Shown in pieces: positions 55,650 to 64,000 of a stretch of DNA of 64,000 nucleotides. How positions within the stretch are numbered: the first letter of the stretch is position 1; each line of letters opens with the position of its first letter. A model generated the notes under the pieces. That model was not told the DNA's origin. It saw only the letters and a program-made list of their open reading frames with translations, and did not search any database. The position numbers and the translations under genes are program-made. Origin of the DNA: an uncultured Dysgonomonas sp. (GTDB lineage: Bacteria; Bacteroidota; Bacteroidia; Bacteroidales; Dysgonomonadaceae); the NCBI GenBank assembly GCA_937995835.1, contig CALKIV010000028.1, forward strand, positions 62,001-126,000, in the 5' to 3' direction.

Positions 55650-58600
55650 TTAAGTTATTATTCGTTTTCTATAATTCAAAGGGGTTTCTCCAAAAGTATT
55701 TTTAAAACATTTAGAGAAATATGCAGGCTCGTTAAACCCTGTTTGAAAAGCCACATCTGAAATATTAAGTTCCGGATGCTTCTCTAAAAGATAGATACTT
55801 TTCTTCAAACGAATGCTCATTATATATTCATTAGGGGTCTGTCCCGTTATTCCTTTTATTTTTGTGAAAAGATTCGTTCTACCCAAATTTAGGCTCTCGG
55901 CTAAGAAGTTGACATCAAACTGAGAATTAGTTATATTCGCCTCGATGATCTCTATCGTTTTATCCAACAGTTCTTGATCCACCACATTCACAGCCACCAG
56001 ATCTGTCTTGATCTCTGCATCTTTGCTAAACTTGGCTTGAATCATTTTTCGGTTATTAATGATGTTATTACATCTGGCAATCAATAGACTATTGCTAAAA
56101 GGCTTTACAATATAGTCATCAGCTCCTGTATTCAAGCCTTCTATCGTATGTGCAGACGCTGTGCGTGCTGTAAGCAGAACCACAGGAATATGTGTGGTGT
56201 TAAAGTTGGTTTTCAACTTCTTACAAAGTTCAATACCTGACATCACCGGCATCATCACATCACTAAGCACCAAGTCTGGTTGTTTATCAAGAGCAATATC
56301 AAACCCATCCTGACCATTCATTGCATGTAAAACCTGATAGAACGGAGAAAAGAGCTTAACTAGAGTTTCTAACAACTCTTTGTTGTCCTCCACAATCAGA
56401 ATTATTGGTTTTTCAGAGCCTTCAGTTAATGAATAGTTATCTAAAAGATCAATAGATGGGTCGCTAAAGGGAGAAGATTCTTCTGCTTGCTTTTCATCGC
56501 TTTGCAGTTCATGTAGCACACCTATATTTTCTTCCGTCAAAAGTAAAGAAACAATAAACTGACTGCCAACACCTTTCTCACTCTCCACACGTATGCTTCC
56601 CTTGTGACTTTCTACAATTCCCTTAGCAAGTGACAGTCCGATACCTGTTCCATAGCTATTGATTTCATTATCCACCTGATAGAAGCGTTCGAAAATATTC
56701 TCCAACATTCTGTTATCAATACCGATACCTGTATCTGAGACGATGATTTCCACACTATCTCCTTTCTTCTCAACAATCATCTTTATTTCACCACCTTGAG
56801 GTGTAAATTTAAAGGAATTATTTAGCAGGTTAGAAAAAACTTTTTCCATTTGCATGGGGTCTATCCATATCTGAATATCGTCTTCTGTAGATTCAAACTT
56901 CAAGCTAATTTCCTTTCTTTGTGCATATTCTTCAAATTGAGAGCAGACCTCTTTTAAGAAGTTTACAAGATTCAGATGTTGCACTTTAGGTTCTAAAAAG
57001 CCCTGCTCCTGCTTTCTAAAATCAAGAATCTCATTCAACAAATGTTGCATCTTCTTGATATTGTTCGAGATAGAAACAATGCTATGTTTGATAGAATCGG
57101 GCAATTGACGATTGTCCAAAATCATTTCTATTTGCGAGATAATCAAAGTAACCGGAGTACGCAACTCATGCGATACATTGGTAAAGAAGCGCAGCTTAGT
57201 CTGATTTAGTCTTTCTATTTGCTGTTTCTCCCTATTGGCATATTCTAACGAGGTTTGCAATTTTATTCTTGATGAATAGTTCTGCATCAAATAGGTTACC
57301 AAACTAAGAATCACAATAAAGTAAAACAGATAAGCATACCAAGTAGCATAGAGAGGAGGATGAACCACAATCATCAGCGCTCGTTCTGCTTGTTTGTTCA
57401 CACTCCTGATTTTCAATGTATATTTTCCCGGACTAAGATTGGTATAAGAAATTGTATTGCCCTCGCCTACTGAGATCCATTTCTGATCGAAACCATCCAT
57501 TGTGTATTCCAACTCATTTTTCAAGCGCTTGATGTAATTGGTTTCCACAAAGTCGATCGAGATACTAGAATGATTGTACTTCAATTCTATCTTATCGGTA
57601 TAGGTCAACGATTTGCTCAGCACTCCTGAACCATCGTTAGCCTCTATTTTTTTGTTATCTATCCAGAGGTCAATCAAATTGATTGAGAACTTTTTATTAT
57701 CCAGATTCAACCCACTGTTTTTCAGGATAATCATTCCATTGTAACCTCCGATCACAATATCGTTATCTCTTGTAACACAGAGTCCTCTCTCGTTGATAGA
57801 CGTTAATGGAGTAAGTTCATTTGTATAATCTCCCAAATAAGTATTTTCTTGCGTATCAAAAATCGAAAAGCTCTTATTGGTAGTAATCACTAGCTTGTTG
57901 TCTTGTATGCCATCAATATTGAGAATATAGTTGTCAATATTTTCATTGTTTGAGAAGCTAACCGGAACGATCTTATCTGCCTCTGCATTATATTTGAATA
58001 AGCCACTACCGGCAGAACCAATCCATATCTGTTGTGATTGATCTTGATAAAAAACATTCTGATAGTTTTCTCCCAAATAATCAAAGCCTCGTTTGTCATA
58101 AGTATAAGTGCTCAACACTTTACGATCGAGGCTATAATTGAAAATGGCAACAGAGGTAGAGAACCACAAACGATTACTTGAATCTACCATCATATCCCAA
58201 ATTTGTCGTCCACCGGTCACCTCTTCCTTTATCAACAGTTCACCATGTTCTGTCTTAGGGTCAAAAACGATCAACGAACTTCTTGTGCCAATATAAAGCA
58301 AATCATTGTGTAGCTTAATGCTACGAATATCATTCCTCCCCACCCCCAAACGTGGTGGCAAGGTATACCTTTTCACCTGTTTTGTTTTCAGGTCAAATTT
58401 ATTCAATCCTCCATGATGGGTTCCCACCCACAAGCAAGCATGATTTTTATCATGCACAATATCTTTGATGATGTTAGAAGAGATGGTGTTAGGTGCTGAT
58501 GTACTCTGATAACTTTTAAAAGTTTTATGTTTTCGATCCATAAAATTGAGCCCACCGCCATCTGTCGCTATCCAAAGATTGCTATCTTCATCTTCCACTA

Positions 58601-59618
58601 TTTTGCCCACCACAGGATAACTCAATTCGCTCTCACTTACCCTAAAGTATTCGCTATGCGTCAGTTCTGGATTCAGCAAGCTCACCCCACCATAAAATGT
58701 TCCTATCCAAAGTGTACCTTGTTCATCCGTCATGATGTTCCAAATGGAAGAACTGGCAATGCTATTATAATCAGTATCTACATGATAAAAGCGACCGATC
58801 ATCTGATTGTCTTGGGTCAAGAAATTCAATCCATTGGCTGTCCCAATCCAATAGTTGCCCATATGATCTTCGGTGATGCCTCGCACAAAGTTATTGGTCA
58901 AAGAATTTTTGTCATTTTTATTATAAACAAAAGTTTTGATTTCACCTGTTGTTTCTATTTTATACAGACCATCTTTTGATGTACCCAACCAAACGTTATC
59001 CTTACTATCTGTATATATACACACAACATCCACCTGATCGATCATCTTAGAAGCAATCGCTGTTTTTTTATCAATAGCATACAGTCCCTGTCTACTACCA
59101 GCATATATTTTTCCTCTGTGTTCTTTTAATACCGTCAAGCCAATATCTTCACCGAAACTGAAAAACGTTTCCAATTGGTTTGTTGCCTTATTATACTTCA
59201 ATATCCTATTCCAAGAACTTGCCCAAAGCGTTTCTTCTCCGTACGAGATGCTCATAATGCCTTTAGTGGTAATTCGTTTGAACTGATGATTCTCTAAATT
59301 ATATTCCAGTAATCCCCACAGACACTGCATATAGAGATGTCCCTTGCCATCACCCGTTACCTCCTGTATGTTATTCCCAAAAAGCCCAATGGTATCCCCC
59401 ATGATAGGCTTAAAAACAGTGATGCCACTCTGCGAGTATCTATTCAAGCCATTACGTGTAGCAATCCACACAATTCCCTTTTCATCTTGATAAACAGAAT
59501 TGACAGTATTATTAGATAGGCCCGATTTTATATCAATATGCTCGAACAAGATATTGCTCGCCCTGATTTGTGGCAAAAACAATAGCATAATGATATATAT
59601 GTAAATCTGCTTATTCAT
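55650..59618 (-). CDS. Hybrid two-component system regulator HTCS3 (PUL 3)
   Basis: 1322 residues from MNKQIYIYIIMLLFLPQIRA, which gives a proper signal peptide; a longer frame to 59678 would add 20 residues that do not. Propeller repeats (IWIATRNGLNRYSQSG; LWIGTFYGGVSLLNPE), Y_Y_Y domain, membrane helix near 770, HisKA with His in NVSHELRTPVTL (about 817), HATPase (VSDTGIGIDNRMLENIFERF), receiver with Asp in LSDVMMPVMSG (about 1120) and an intact C-terminal AraC domain (INYRKR end). It controls the divergent susC3. A consensus promoter lies upstream at 59708-59739. Confidence 0.96.
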   Translation of the reverse strand: MNKQIYIYIIMLLFLPQIRASNILFEHIDIKSGLSNNTVNSVYQDEKGIVWIATRNGLNRYSQSGITVFKPIMGDTIGLFGNNIQEVTGDGKGHLYMQCLWGLLEYNLENHQFKRITTKGIMSISYGEETLWASSWNRILKYNKATNQLETFFSFGEDIGLTVLKEHRGKIYAGSRQGLYAIDKKTAIASKMIDQVDVVCIYTDSKDNVWLGTSKDGLYKIETTGEIKTFVYNKNDKNSLTNNFVRGITEDHMGNYWIGTANGLNFLTQDNQMIGRFYHVDTDYNSIASSSIWNIMTDEQGTLWIGTFYGGVSLLNPELTHSEYFRVSESELSYPVVGKIVEDEDSNLWIATDGGGLNFMDRKHKTFKSYQSTSAPNTISSNIIKDIVHDKNHACLWVGTHHGGLNKFDLKTKQVKRYTLPPRLGVGRNDIRSIKLHNDLLYIGTRSSLIVFDPKTEHGELLIKEEVTGGRQIWDMMVDSSNRLWFSTSVAIFNYSLDRKVLSTYTYDKRGFDYLGENYQNVFYQDQSQQIWIGSAGSGLFKYNAEADKIVPVSFSNNENIDNYILNIDGIQDNKLVITTNKSFSIFDTQENTYLGDYTNELTPLTSINERGLCVTRDNDIVIGGYNGMIILKNSGLNLDNKKFSINLIDLWIDNKKIEANDGSGVLSKSLTYTDKIELKYNHSSISIDFVETNYIKRLKNELEYTMDGFDQKWISVGEGNTISYTNLSPGKYTLKIRSVNKQAERALMIVVHPPLYATWYAYLFYFIVILSLVTYLMQNYSSRIKLQTSLEYANREKQQIERLNQTKLRFFTNVSHELRTPVTLIISQIEMILDNRQLPDSIKHSIVSISNNIKKMQHLLNEILDFRKQEQGFLEPKVQHLNLVNFLKEVCSQFEEYAQRKEISLKFESTEDDIQIWIDPMQMEKVFSNLLNNSFKFTPQGGEIKMIVEKKGDSVEIIVSDTGIGIDNRMLENIFERFYQVDNEINSYGTGIGLSLAKGIVESHKGSIRVESEKGVGSQFIVSLLLTEENIGVLHELQSDEKQAEESSPFSDPSIDLLDNYSLTEGSEKPIILIVEDNKELLETLVKLFSPFYQVLHAMNGQDGFDIALDKQPDLVLSDVMMPVMSGIELCKKLKTNFNTTHIPVVLLTARTASAHTIEGLNTGADDYIVKPFSNSLLIARCNNIINNRKMIQAKFSKDAEIKTDLVAVNVVDQELLDKTIEIIEANITNSQFDVNFLAESLNLGRTNLFTKIKGITGQTPNEYIMSIRLKKSIYLLEKHPELNISDVAFQTGFNEPAYFSKCFKNTFGETPLNYRKRIIT

Positions 59619-59707
59619 AATAAAAACACAGAAAGTAATTGTAGATAATTTTTTCAATCGTAGATTTGCAAACGGCAAACAAGTATTCTTTTAAGTCCCA
59701 ACATCGG

Positions 59708-59739
59708 CAAATGTATTGAAAAAAATATACACCATCAAA
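59708..59739 (-). promoter_or_regulatory. Bacteroides-type promoter for HTCS3
   Basis: On the minus strand, TTTG (59739-59736), a 20 nt spacer, then TACATTTG (59715-59708), a full match to TTTG-N19-21-TAnnTTTG. It predicts a start near 59701 and a leader of about 80 nt to the chosen ATG. A constitutive promoter fits a sensor that must be present before induction. Confidence 0.65.
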
Positions 59740-59963
59740 ACAAGGAACAATAAACTAAAAAAGCGATTAATATTTTTCTATACATTGGCAATCTCTACCC
59801 TTGATGTCTATTTATTCAACATTAATTAGCTTAATGTAGTTTTACAATATCAAAAAATCATTAATAAGATCAAATATTTAATTATCAACATGATACAAAT
59901 TCAACGTGTACAAAAAACCAAGTTTCTCGTACTAAAGTGTTATTTAAAACGTCTAGCTCCACA

Positions 59964-59971
59964 TAGCTTTG
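59964..59971 (+). promoter_or_regulatory. Putative -7 element of susC3
   Basis: TAGCTTTG matches TAnnTTTG. No good TTTG lies 19-21 nt upstream, as expected where an HTCS activator recruits polymerase. The leader would be about 95 nt. Confidence 0.4.
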
Positions 59972-60074
59972 TACAAAAAATAACTTTAAGGTTAGCGAGA
60001 AATGAAAAAATAGTTAAAAAAGCTACTTTCTCACCAAATCTTATATTTTGTTAAATTAAATTCATAATACCAAA

Positions 60075-63000
60075 ATGATGAGACAGTCTTATAATAAGAT
60101 GCAAAGTCTAAGGAATGGCATGAAAGGTTTTGTCCTGTCACTGTTATTGTTTTGCAGCACCACGCTCCTTGCTCAGTCGGGCATAGAGATAACAGGGGTG
60201 ATCAGCGATGACATGGGAGGTCTTCCGGGAGCAACAGTAAAGATAAAAGGCACAACCAATGGTGTTCTTACTGATGTAAACGGAGAATATAAACTAACAG
60301 TGCCAAGTGCAGAATCAATTCTCCAGATAAGCTATTTAGGTTTCGTTACCCAAGAGGTTGTGGTAAACGATCAAAAGACCATTAGTGTGACCCTGAGAGA
60401 AGAAGCTACTCAGCTCAATGAGGTTGTAGTAGTTGGTTACGGAACCATGAAAAAACGAGATGTAACAGGAGCCATTACCTCTATCTCTAGTAAAGATATA
60501 GAAAACAGATTGGCCACTAACGTCTTCGAAGCCATGCAAGGGCAGACAGCCGGGGTACAGATTGTATCAGGATCGGGACAACCGGGTGAAGGATCTTCTA
60601 TCCGTATTCGTGGTACATCATCGTTCTCTGATGGTGCAGTAAACCCTCTATATATTGTAGATGGTGCACCGATGGACAACATCGATGCCATAAACCCTTC
60701 AGATATCGAATCTCTTGAAGTGCTGAAAGATGCCGCTTCGGCAGCTATCTACGGATCACGTTCGGCAAATGGGGTGATCATCATCACTACTAAACAAGGA
60801 AGTAAAAACAAGCCAATCATCGACATCAAGTACGACCACTCATGGGGAACTCTAGCTCACAAGCTACCTCAAGCAAACACTAGAGAAAGAAGACTATACG
60901 ACACCAAACGTAGAGATTTCTTCTTGAAGTATAGACCCGGAAATGCGGATGAGAGTATCGAGATGCTTAATGACTCATTGAATGTATTCTTCAATGTAGA
61001 TAATGACTATCAAAAGTTAGGGTTCAAAACTGCTCAAAAAGACCAACTCGATTTGAGTATTGGTGGTGGTTCTGACAATCTTAAATACTTTATCAACACC
61101 GGGTACTTCAGTGAAAAAGGAATTATCGACCGAACAGGATACGATCGTTTGACAGCTAGAGTAAACTCTGACTACAAGGCTTCTGACCTATTGTCGATGG
61201 GGACTCGTGTTTCTATTGCCTACTCTAAACGTAAGGGAATAGACGAGGGATCATTCTTGAACTCCATGCTAACACGTCGTCCTTATTTCTCATTATATTA
61301 TCCTGACGGAGATATGGTGGGAATATTTAACGGACAAAAGAGCCCGATTGCACAAACTAGATATACAAGAAACAATAAAGAAGATTATACGCTAAACTTC
61401 TTCCAGTTTGTACAACTGAATCTGACTAAAAATCTGAAATACAGAACCAATTTAAGTCTCAGCTATGCTGCAACTAAGTTTAAGAAAATGACCCCTAGTA
61501 TTCTTTACGATGAAAACCAAAGTAACAATCGTGGAGAATCGCTCAATTACATGAACTGGAACTGGATGAATGAGCATTATTTGACTTACAACAATAAGTT
61601 TAACAAGGTGCACAACGTGTCAGCAATGCTTGGGGTAAGTGCTCAAAAATGGTCGAGAGAGGATGAAATCTTGGTGGGAACTAACTCGCCAACAGACATC
61701 ATTTATATGATGAATGCCTTTGCTGCCGATCTGGACTTAACCAAAACAGGAACATGGAAATATGGTCACTCCCTAGCATCTATCTTTGCTCGTATGACTT
61801 ATGACTATAAAGGAAAATATCTGATGACGGCTAACTTCCGTCGTGATGGATCATCTCGTTTTCCTAGCAAGAACAGATGGGGTAACTTCCCTTCTATTTC
61901 AGCAGGATGGCGTTTCTCTGATGAAAAGTTCATGACCTCTACCAAATCATACCTCGATGATGCCAAACTACGTGTAAGCTACGGGGTGACTGGTAATGAG
62001 CAAATTGGCAACTATGACTATCTGATGACTTACAGTCTATCGACGATATACGATGGTGTGGGCGGTGTAGGTCCTTCTCGACTGAATGTAAACGATCTGT
62101 CGTGGGAAGAAACTTCGCAAGTCAACACAGGGCTTGACCTTTCTTTCTTCAAGAGCCGTTTGGTTATCACAGCTGACTATTATGACAAGTATACCAAAGA
62201 CCTTTTGGCTCGTTATCAAGTGCCAAAAGAATGGGGATACGACTTTGTGATGAAAAATATTGGAGAAGTGAGAAATCGTGGATTCGAATTTGCTATCAGT
62301 GGCGACATCATAAGATCGAAAGATTTTACATGGAACATGGCATTCAACATCTCTAAGAACACAACTAAAATAGAAAAACTGGCCGGTGGAGTTCCATACA
62401 TCCAATCAGGACTTTGGAGAATGGAAGAAGGTGGCAAGATTGGTGACTTCTATGGCTACAAAGCTCTGAATGTGTTCCAATACAGCGAGTCTAATGCCTT
62501 TACAGATGATTGGAAGCAATTGACTCCAGTATTCGAAAATGGAACATTCCAAAATCAATATCTCTTAAATGGTGAAGTATACACAGGTACTGTAAATCAA
62601 AAGAAAATGCCTGACGGACGCCCATTTAGAGGTGGCGACATCAACTGGGAAGAAGCAGGAGAGCCTGATGGTGTGATCAACTCTGACGACCGAAAGGTGT
62701 TAGGAAATGCTCAGCCAGACTTTACAGGAGGACTCAATACCAACTTCACTTATAAGAATTGGGGCTTATTCGTTTCCTTCTACTACTCTATTGGAGGCGA
62801 TCTATACAACTTTGCTCGTCAAGATAGAAACTCATTCCGATTTACTGGAACTACTCCTGAACCGGAGGTGATCTACAACTTGTGGACAAAAGAAGGCGAT
62901 GCGGCACTTTATCCTCGTCCATTCAATGATGAGTTTGACAATGCAAGACTTGGTCAAGGACACTCGTTCTATGTAGAAGATGGCTCGTTCTTGAAATTAA

Positions 63001-63221
63001 GAAATGTACGTTTGAGCTACGATGTGCCACAACAACTTCTAAATGTTTTGAAAATGAAAAGACTTGGACTTTATGCTTATATCAACAACGCATTGACATG
63101 GACAAAGTATAAAGGATATGACCCTGAATTCTCAAATAACTCGGCTCTAGAGATGGGTAGAGACAATAATAGATACCCTCGAAAAAGAGAGTTTGGAGTT
63201 GGTTTTACAATGAACTTTTAA
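60075..63221 (+). CDS. SusC-like TonB-dependent outer-membrane transporter (PUL 3)
   Basis: 1048 residues. Signal peptide in MKGFVLSLLLFCSTTLLAQ (the ATG at 60075 gives a long n-region; ATGs at 60078, 60099 and 60120 are alternatives). CarboxypepD-like domain (ITGVISDDMGGLPGATVKIKG), TonB-box region (LNEVVVVGYGTMKKRDVTGA), plug (IRGTSSFSDGAVNPLYIVDG; IYGSRSANGVIIITTK) and a full barrel ending VGFTMNF. Intact, unlike SusC2. susD3 starts 12 bp downstream. Confidence 0.97.
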   Translation: MMRQSYNKMQSLRNGMKGFVLSLLLFCSTTLLAQSGIEITGVISDDMGGLPGATVKIKGTTNGVLTDVNGEYKLTVPSAESILQISYLGFVTQEVVVNDQKTISVTLREEATQLNEVVVVGYGTMKKRDVTGAITSISSKDIENRLATNVFEAMQGQTAGVQIVSGSGQPGEGSSIRIRGTSSFSDGAVNPLYIVDGAPMDNIDAINPSDIESLEVLKDAASAAIYGSRSANGVIIITTKQGSKNKPIIDIKYDHSWGTLAHKLPQANTRERRLYDTKRRDFFLKYRPGNADESIEMLNDSLNVFFNVDNDYQKLGFKTAQKDQLDLSIGGGSDNLKYFINTGYFSEKGIIDRTGYDRLTARVNSDYKASDLLSMGTRVSIAYSKRKGIDEGSFLNSMLTRRPYFSLYYPDGDMVGIFNGQKSPIAQTRYTRNNKEDYTLNFFQFVQLNLTKNLKYRTNLSLSYAATKFKKMTPSILYDENQSNNRGESLNYMNWNWMNEHYLTYNNKFNKVHNVSAMLGVSAQKWSREDEILVGTNSPTDIIYMMNAFAADLDLTKTGTWKYGHSLASIFARMTYDYKGKYLMTANFRRDGSSRFPSKNRWGNFPSISAGWRFSDEKFMTSTKSYLDDAKLRVSYGVTGNEQIGNYDYLMTYSLSTIYDGVGGVGPSRLNVNDLSWEETSQVNTGLDLSFFKSRLVITADYYDKYTKDLLARYQVPKEWGYDFVMKNIGEVRNRGFEFAISGDIIRSKDFTWNMAFNISKNTTKIEKLAGGVPYIQSGLWRMEEGGKIGDFYGYKALNVFQYSESNAFTDDWKQLTPVFENGTFQNQYLLNGEVYTGTVNQKKMPDGRPFRGGDINWEEAGEPDGVINSDDRKVLGNAQPDFTGGLNTNFTYKNWGLFVSFYYSIGGDLYNFARQDRNSFRFTGTTPEPEVIYNLWTKEGDAALYPRPFNDEFDNARLGQGHSFYVEDGSFLKLRNVRLSYDVPQQLLNVLKMKRLGLYAYINNALTWTKYKGYDPEFSNNSALEMGRDNNRYPRKREFGVGFTMNF

Positions 63222-63233
63222 TACATAAGACTC

Positions 63234-64000
63234 ATGAAATTAAAATATAACATATATATCATAGGATTGATCTTGATGGGCTTGCTATCGTCGTGTAACA
63301 ACTTCTTAGACGAGCAACCATACAGTGAGATTCCAAAAGATCAGATGTGGAAAAACGCAAAAGATGCTAAATCGGGAGTAAATGAGATTTATGGTCTCTA
63401 TCGCTTGATGATGCGTGAAAACTATTGGTATTGGGGAGAATTCCGTAGCGACAACTTCTCTAAAGGAGCACCTAGTGCTACCGATCAGGATATTGTGATG
63501 ACTAACTCCATCACCTCTAATCACAGGGCTAGTTTGTGGACTTCTACCTACAAGGTAATCAATCAAGCAAATCTAGCGATCAAGTATATTCCCAACATCA
63601 ACATGCCGTCTGTCACCATTAAGAATGACTATTTAGGACAAGCATACGCCATGCGTGCTTTGGCTTACTTCCAAGCCGTTAGAGTTTGGGGCGATGTACC
63701 AGTATATACCAAACCTATTGAGAGCTTTGATGATGGAGAATACAAAGGACGTACACTCGCTGAAGATGTTTTGAGAGATTTAGTACTTGAAGATCTCAGA
63801 GCTGCTGAGACCTTGATTCTTAAATCAAACAAAGAGCGTAAACGCATCTCTCTATATGGTGTTTGGGCTATCATGGCAGATGTGTACATGTGGTTACATG
63901 AATATCAATTGGCAGAACAGGTGATCGATAAGATTGGACAAGATCCTAAGTTTATCGCCTTAGAGCCAAACATGGATAGCTGGCACACGATGCTTACTGT
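63234..64000 (+). CDS. SusD-like surface glycan-binding lipoprotein (PUL 3, partial)
   Basis: The frame opens at the ATG at 63234 and runs off the right edge; about 255 residues are visible. Lipoprotein signal MKLKYNIYIIGLILMGLLSSC, then NNFLDEQPYSEIPKDQMW, the classical SusD start. The family helix AYAMRALAYFQAVRVWGDVPVYTKP is present near residue 140. It partners SusC3. Downstream enzymes of PUL 3 lie outside the window, so its substrate cannot be judged here. Confidence 0.95.
   Translation, partial: MKLKYNIYIIGLILMGLLSSCNNFLDEQPYSEIPKDQMWKNAKDAKSGVNEIYGLYRLMMRENYWYWGEFRSDNFSKGAPSATDQDIVMTNSITSNHRASLWTSTYKVINQANLAIKYIPNINMPSVTIKNDYLGQAYAMRALAYFQAVRVWGDVPVYTKPIESFDDGEYKGRTLAEDVLRDLVLEDLRAAETLILKSNKERKRISLYGVWAIMADVYMWLHEYQLAEQVIDKIGQDPKFIALEPNMDSWHTMLT

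Larger units (their letters stand above)
59619..60074. promoter_or_regulatory. Divergent control region between HTCS3 and susC3
   Basis: 456 bp without a gene, very AT-rich. It contains the HTCS3 promoter on the minus strand (59708-59739), a likely -7 element for susC3 on the plus strand (TAGCTTTG, 59964-59971), and two copies of TGTACAA starting at 59907 and 59970, 63 bp apart, the second overlapping the -7 element. Confidence 0.5.

Noticed and set aside
58527..58979. A 150-codon plus-strand open frame
   Set aside because: It lies wholly antisense to the well-conserved propeller part of HTCS3 and its translation has no domain-like features; a shadow frame.
59619..59678. Upstream start for HTCS3 at 59678
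   Set aside because: The added 20 residues are charged and polar and would spoil the signal peptide that begins at 59618.
1..64000. CRISPR arrays, IS elements, toxin-antitoxin or defence genes
   Set aside because: I saw no spaced direct repeats, transposase or integrase motifs, or recognisable defence domains anywhere in the window.

Overview
The window looks like a chromosomal segment of a low-GC Bacteroidota, most likely order Bacteroidales. The evidence is three SusC/SusD-type pairs, three hybrid two-component system (HTCS) regulators, many secreted or lipoprotein glycosidases, and promoters of the Bacteroides type (TTTG, a 19-21 nt spacer, then TAnnTTTG). Genus cannot be fixed from the sequence; a Dysgonomonas- or Parabacteroides-like organism is a guess.

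Layout. (1) 1-4.4 kb is housekeeping: a minus-strand cluster dut, TPR protein, DUF4292 lipoprotein (cut by the left edge); a tRNA-Val(TAC) with a consensus promoter and a hairpin terminator; and a FabK/nitronate-monooxygenase-like flavoprotein. (2) 4.7-28.7 kb is PUL 1. HTCS1 and a GH28 lie on the minus strand, divergent from a plus-strand operon susC1-susD1-PL1-propeller glycosidase-GH65/95-like-DUF4450 giant protein-GH105-GH28-GH105. This set suits pectin: PL1 and GH28 cut the galacturonan backbone and GH105 removes the unsaturated ends. (3) 28.7-53.5 kb is PUL 2, entirely on the minus strand: susC2-susD2-GH2-GH2-GH28-clan-D glycosidase-SASA esterase-beta-helix protein-clan-A glycosidase-HTCS2-GH3-GH43. 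It suits a branched, acetylated pectic polymer. (4) 53.98-54.8 kb is an orphan methyltransferase. (5) 54.9 kb to the right edge is PUL 3: HTCS3 and a CE6-like esterase on the minus strand, divergent from susC3-susD3; susD3 runs off the window.

How the genes work together: periplasmic oligosaccharides bind the HTCS sensors, which switch on the adjacent susCD operon. Surface lipoproteins trim polysaccharide, SusCD imports the fragments, and periplasmic exo-enzymes finish them.

The most notable observations are these. Both the regulator (HTCS2, an in-frame stop inside its receiver domain) and the transporter (SusC2, a +1 frameshift) of PUL 2 are interrupted while all its enzymes stay open. Stem-loops sit exactly between susD and the first enzyme gene in both complete PULs. 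A TGTACAA motif recurs in the HTCS/susC intergenic regions of PULs 1 and 3. Several large putative carbohydrate-active proteins (DUF4450, the GH65/95-like protein, the beta-helix protein, the clan-A glycosidase) have no activity I can assign. I found no CRISPR array, transposase, integrase or prophage.
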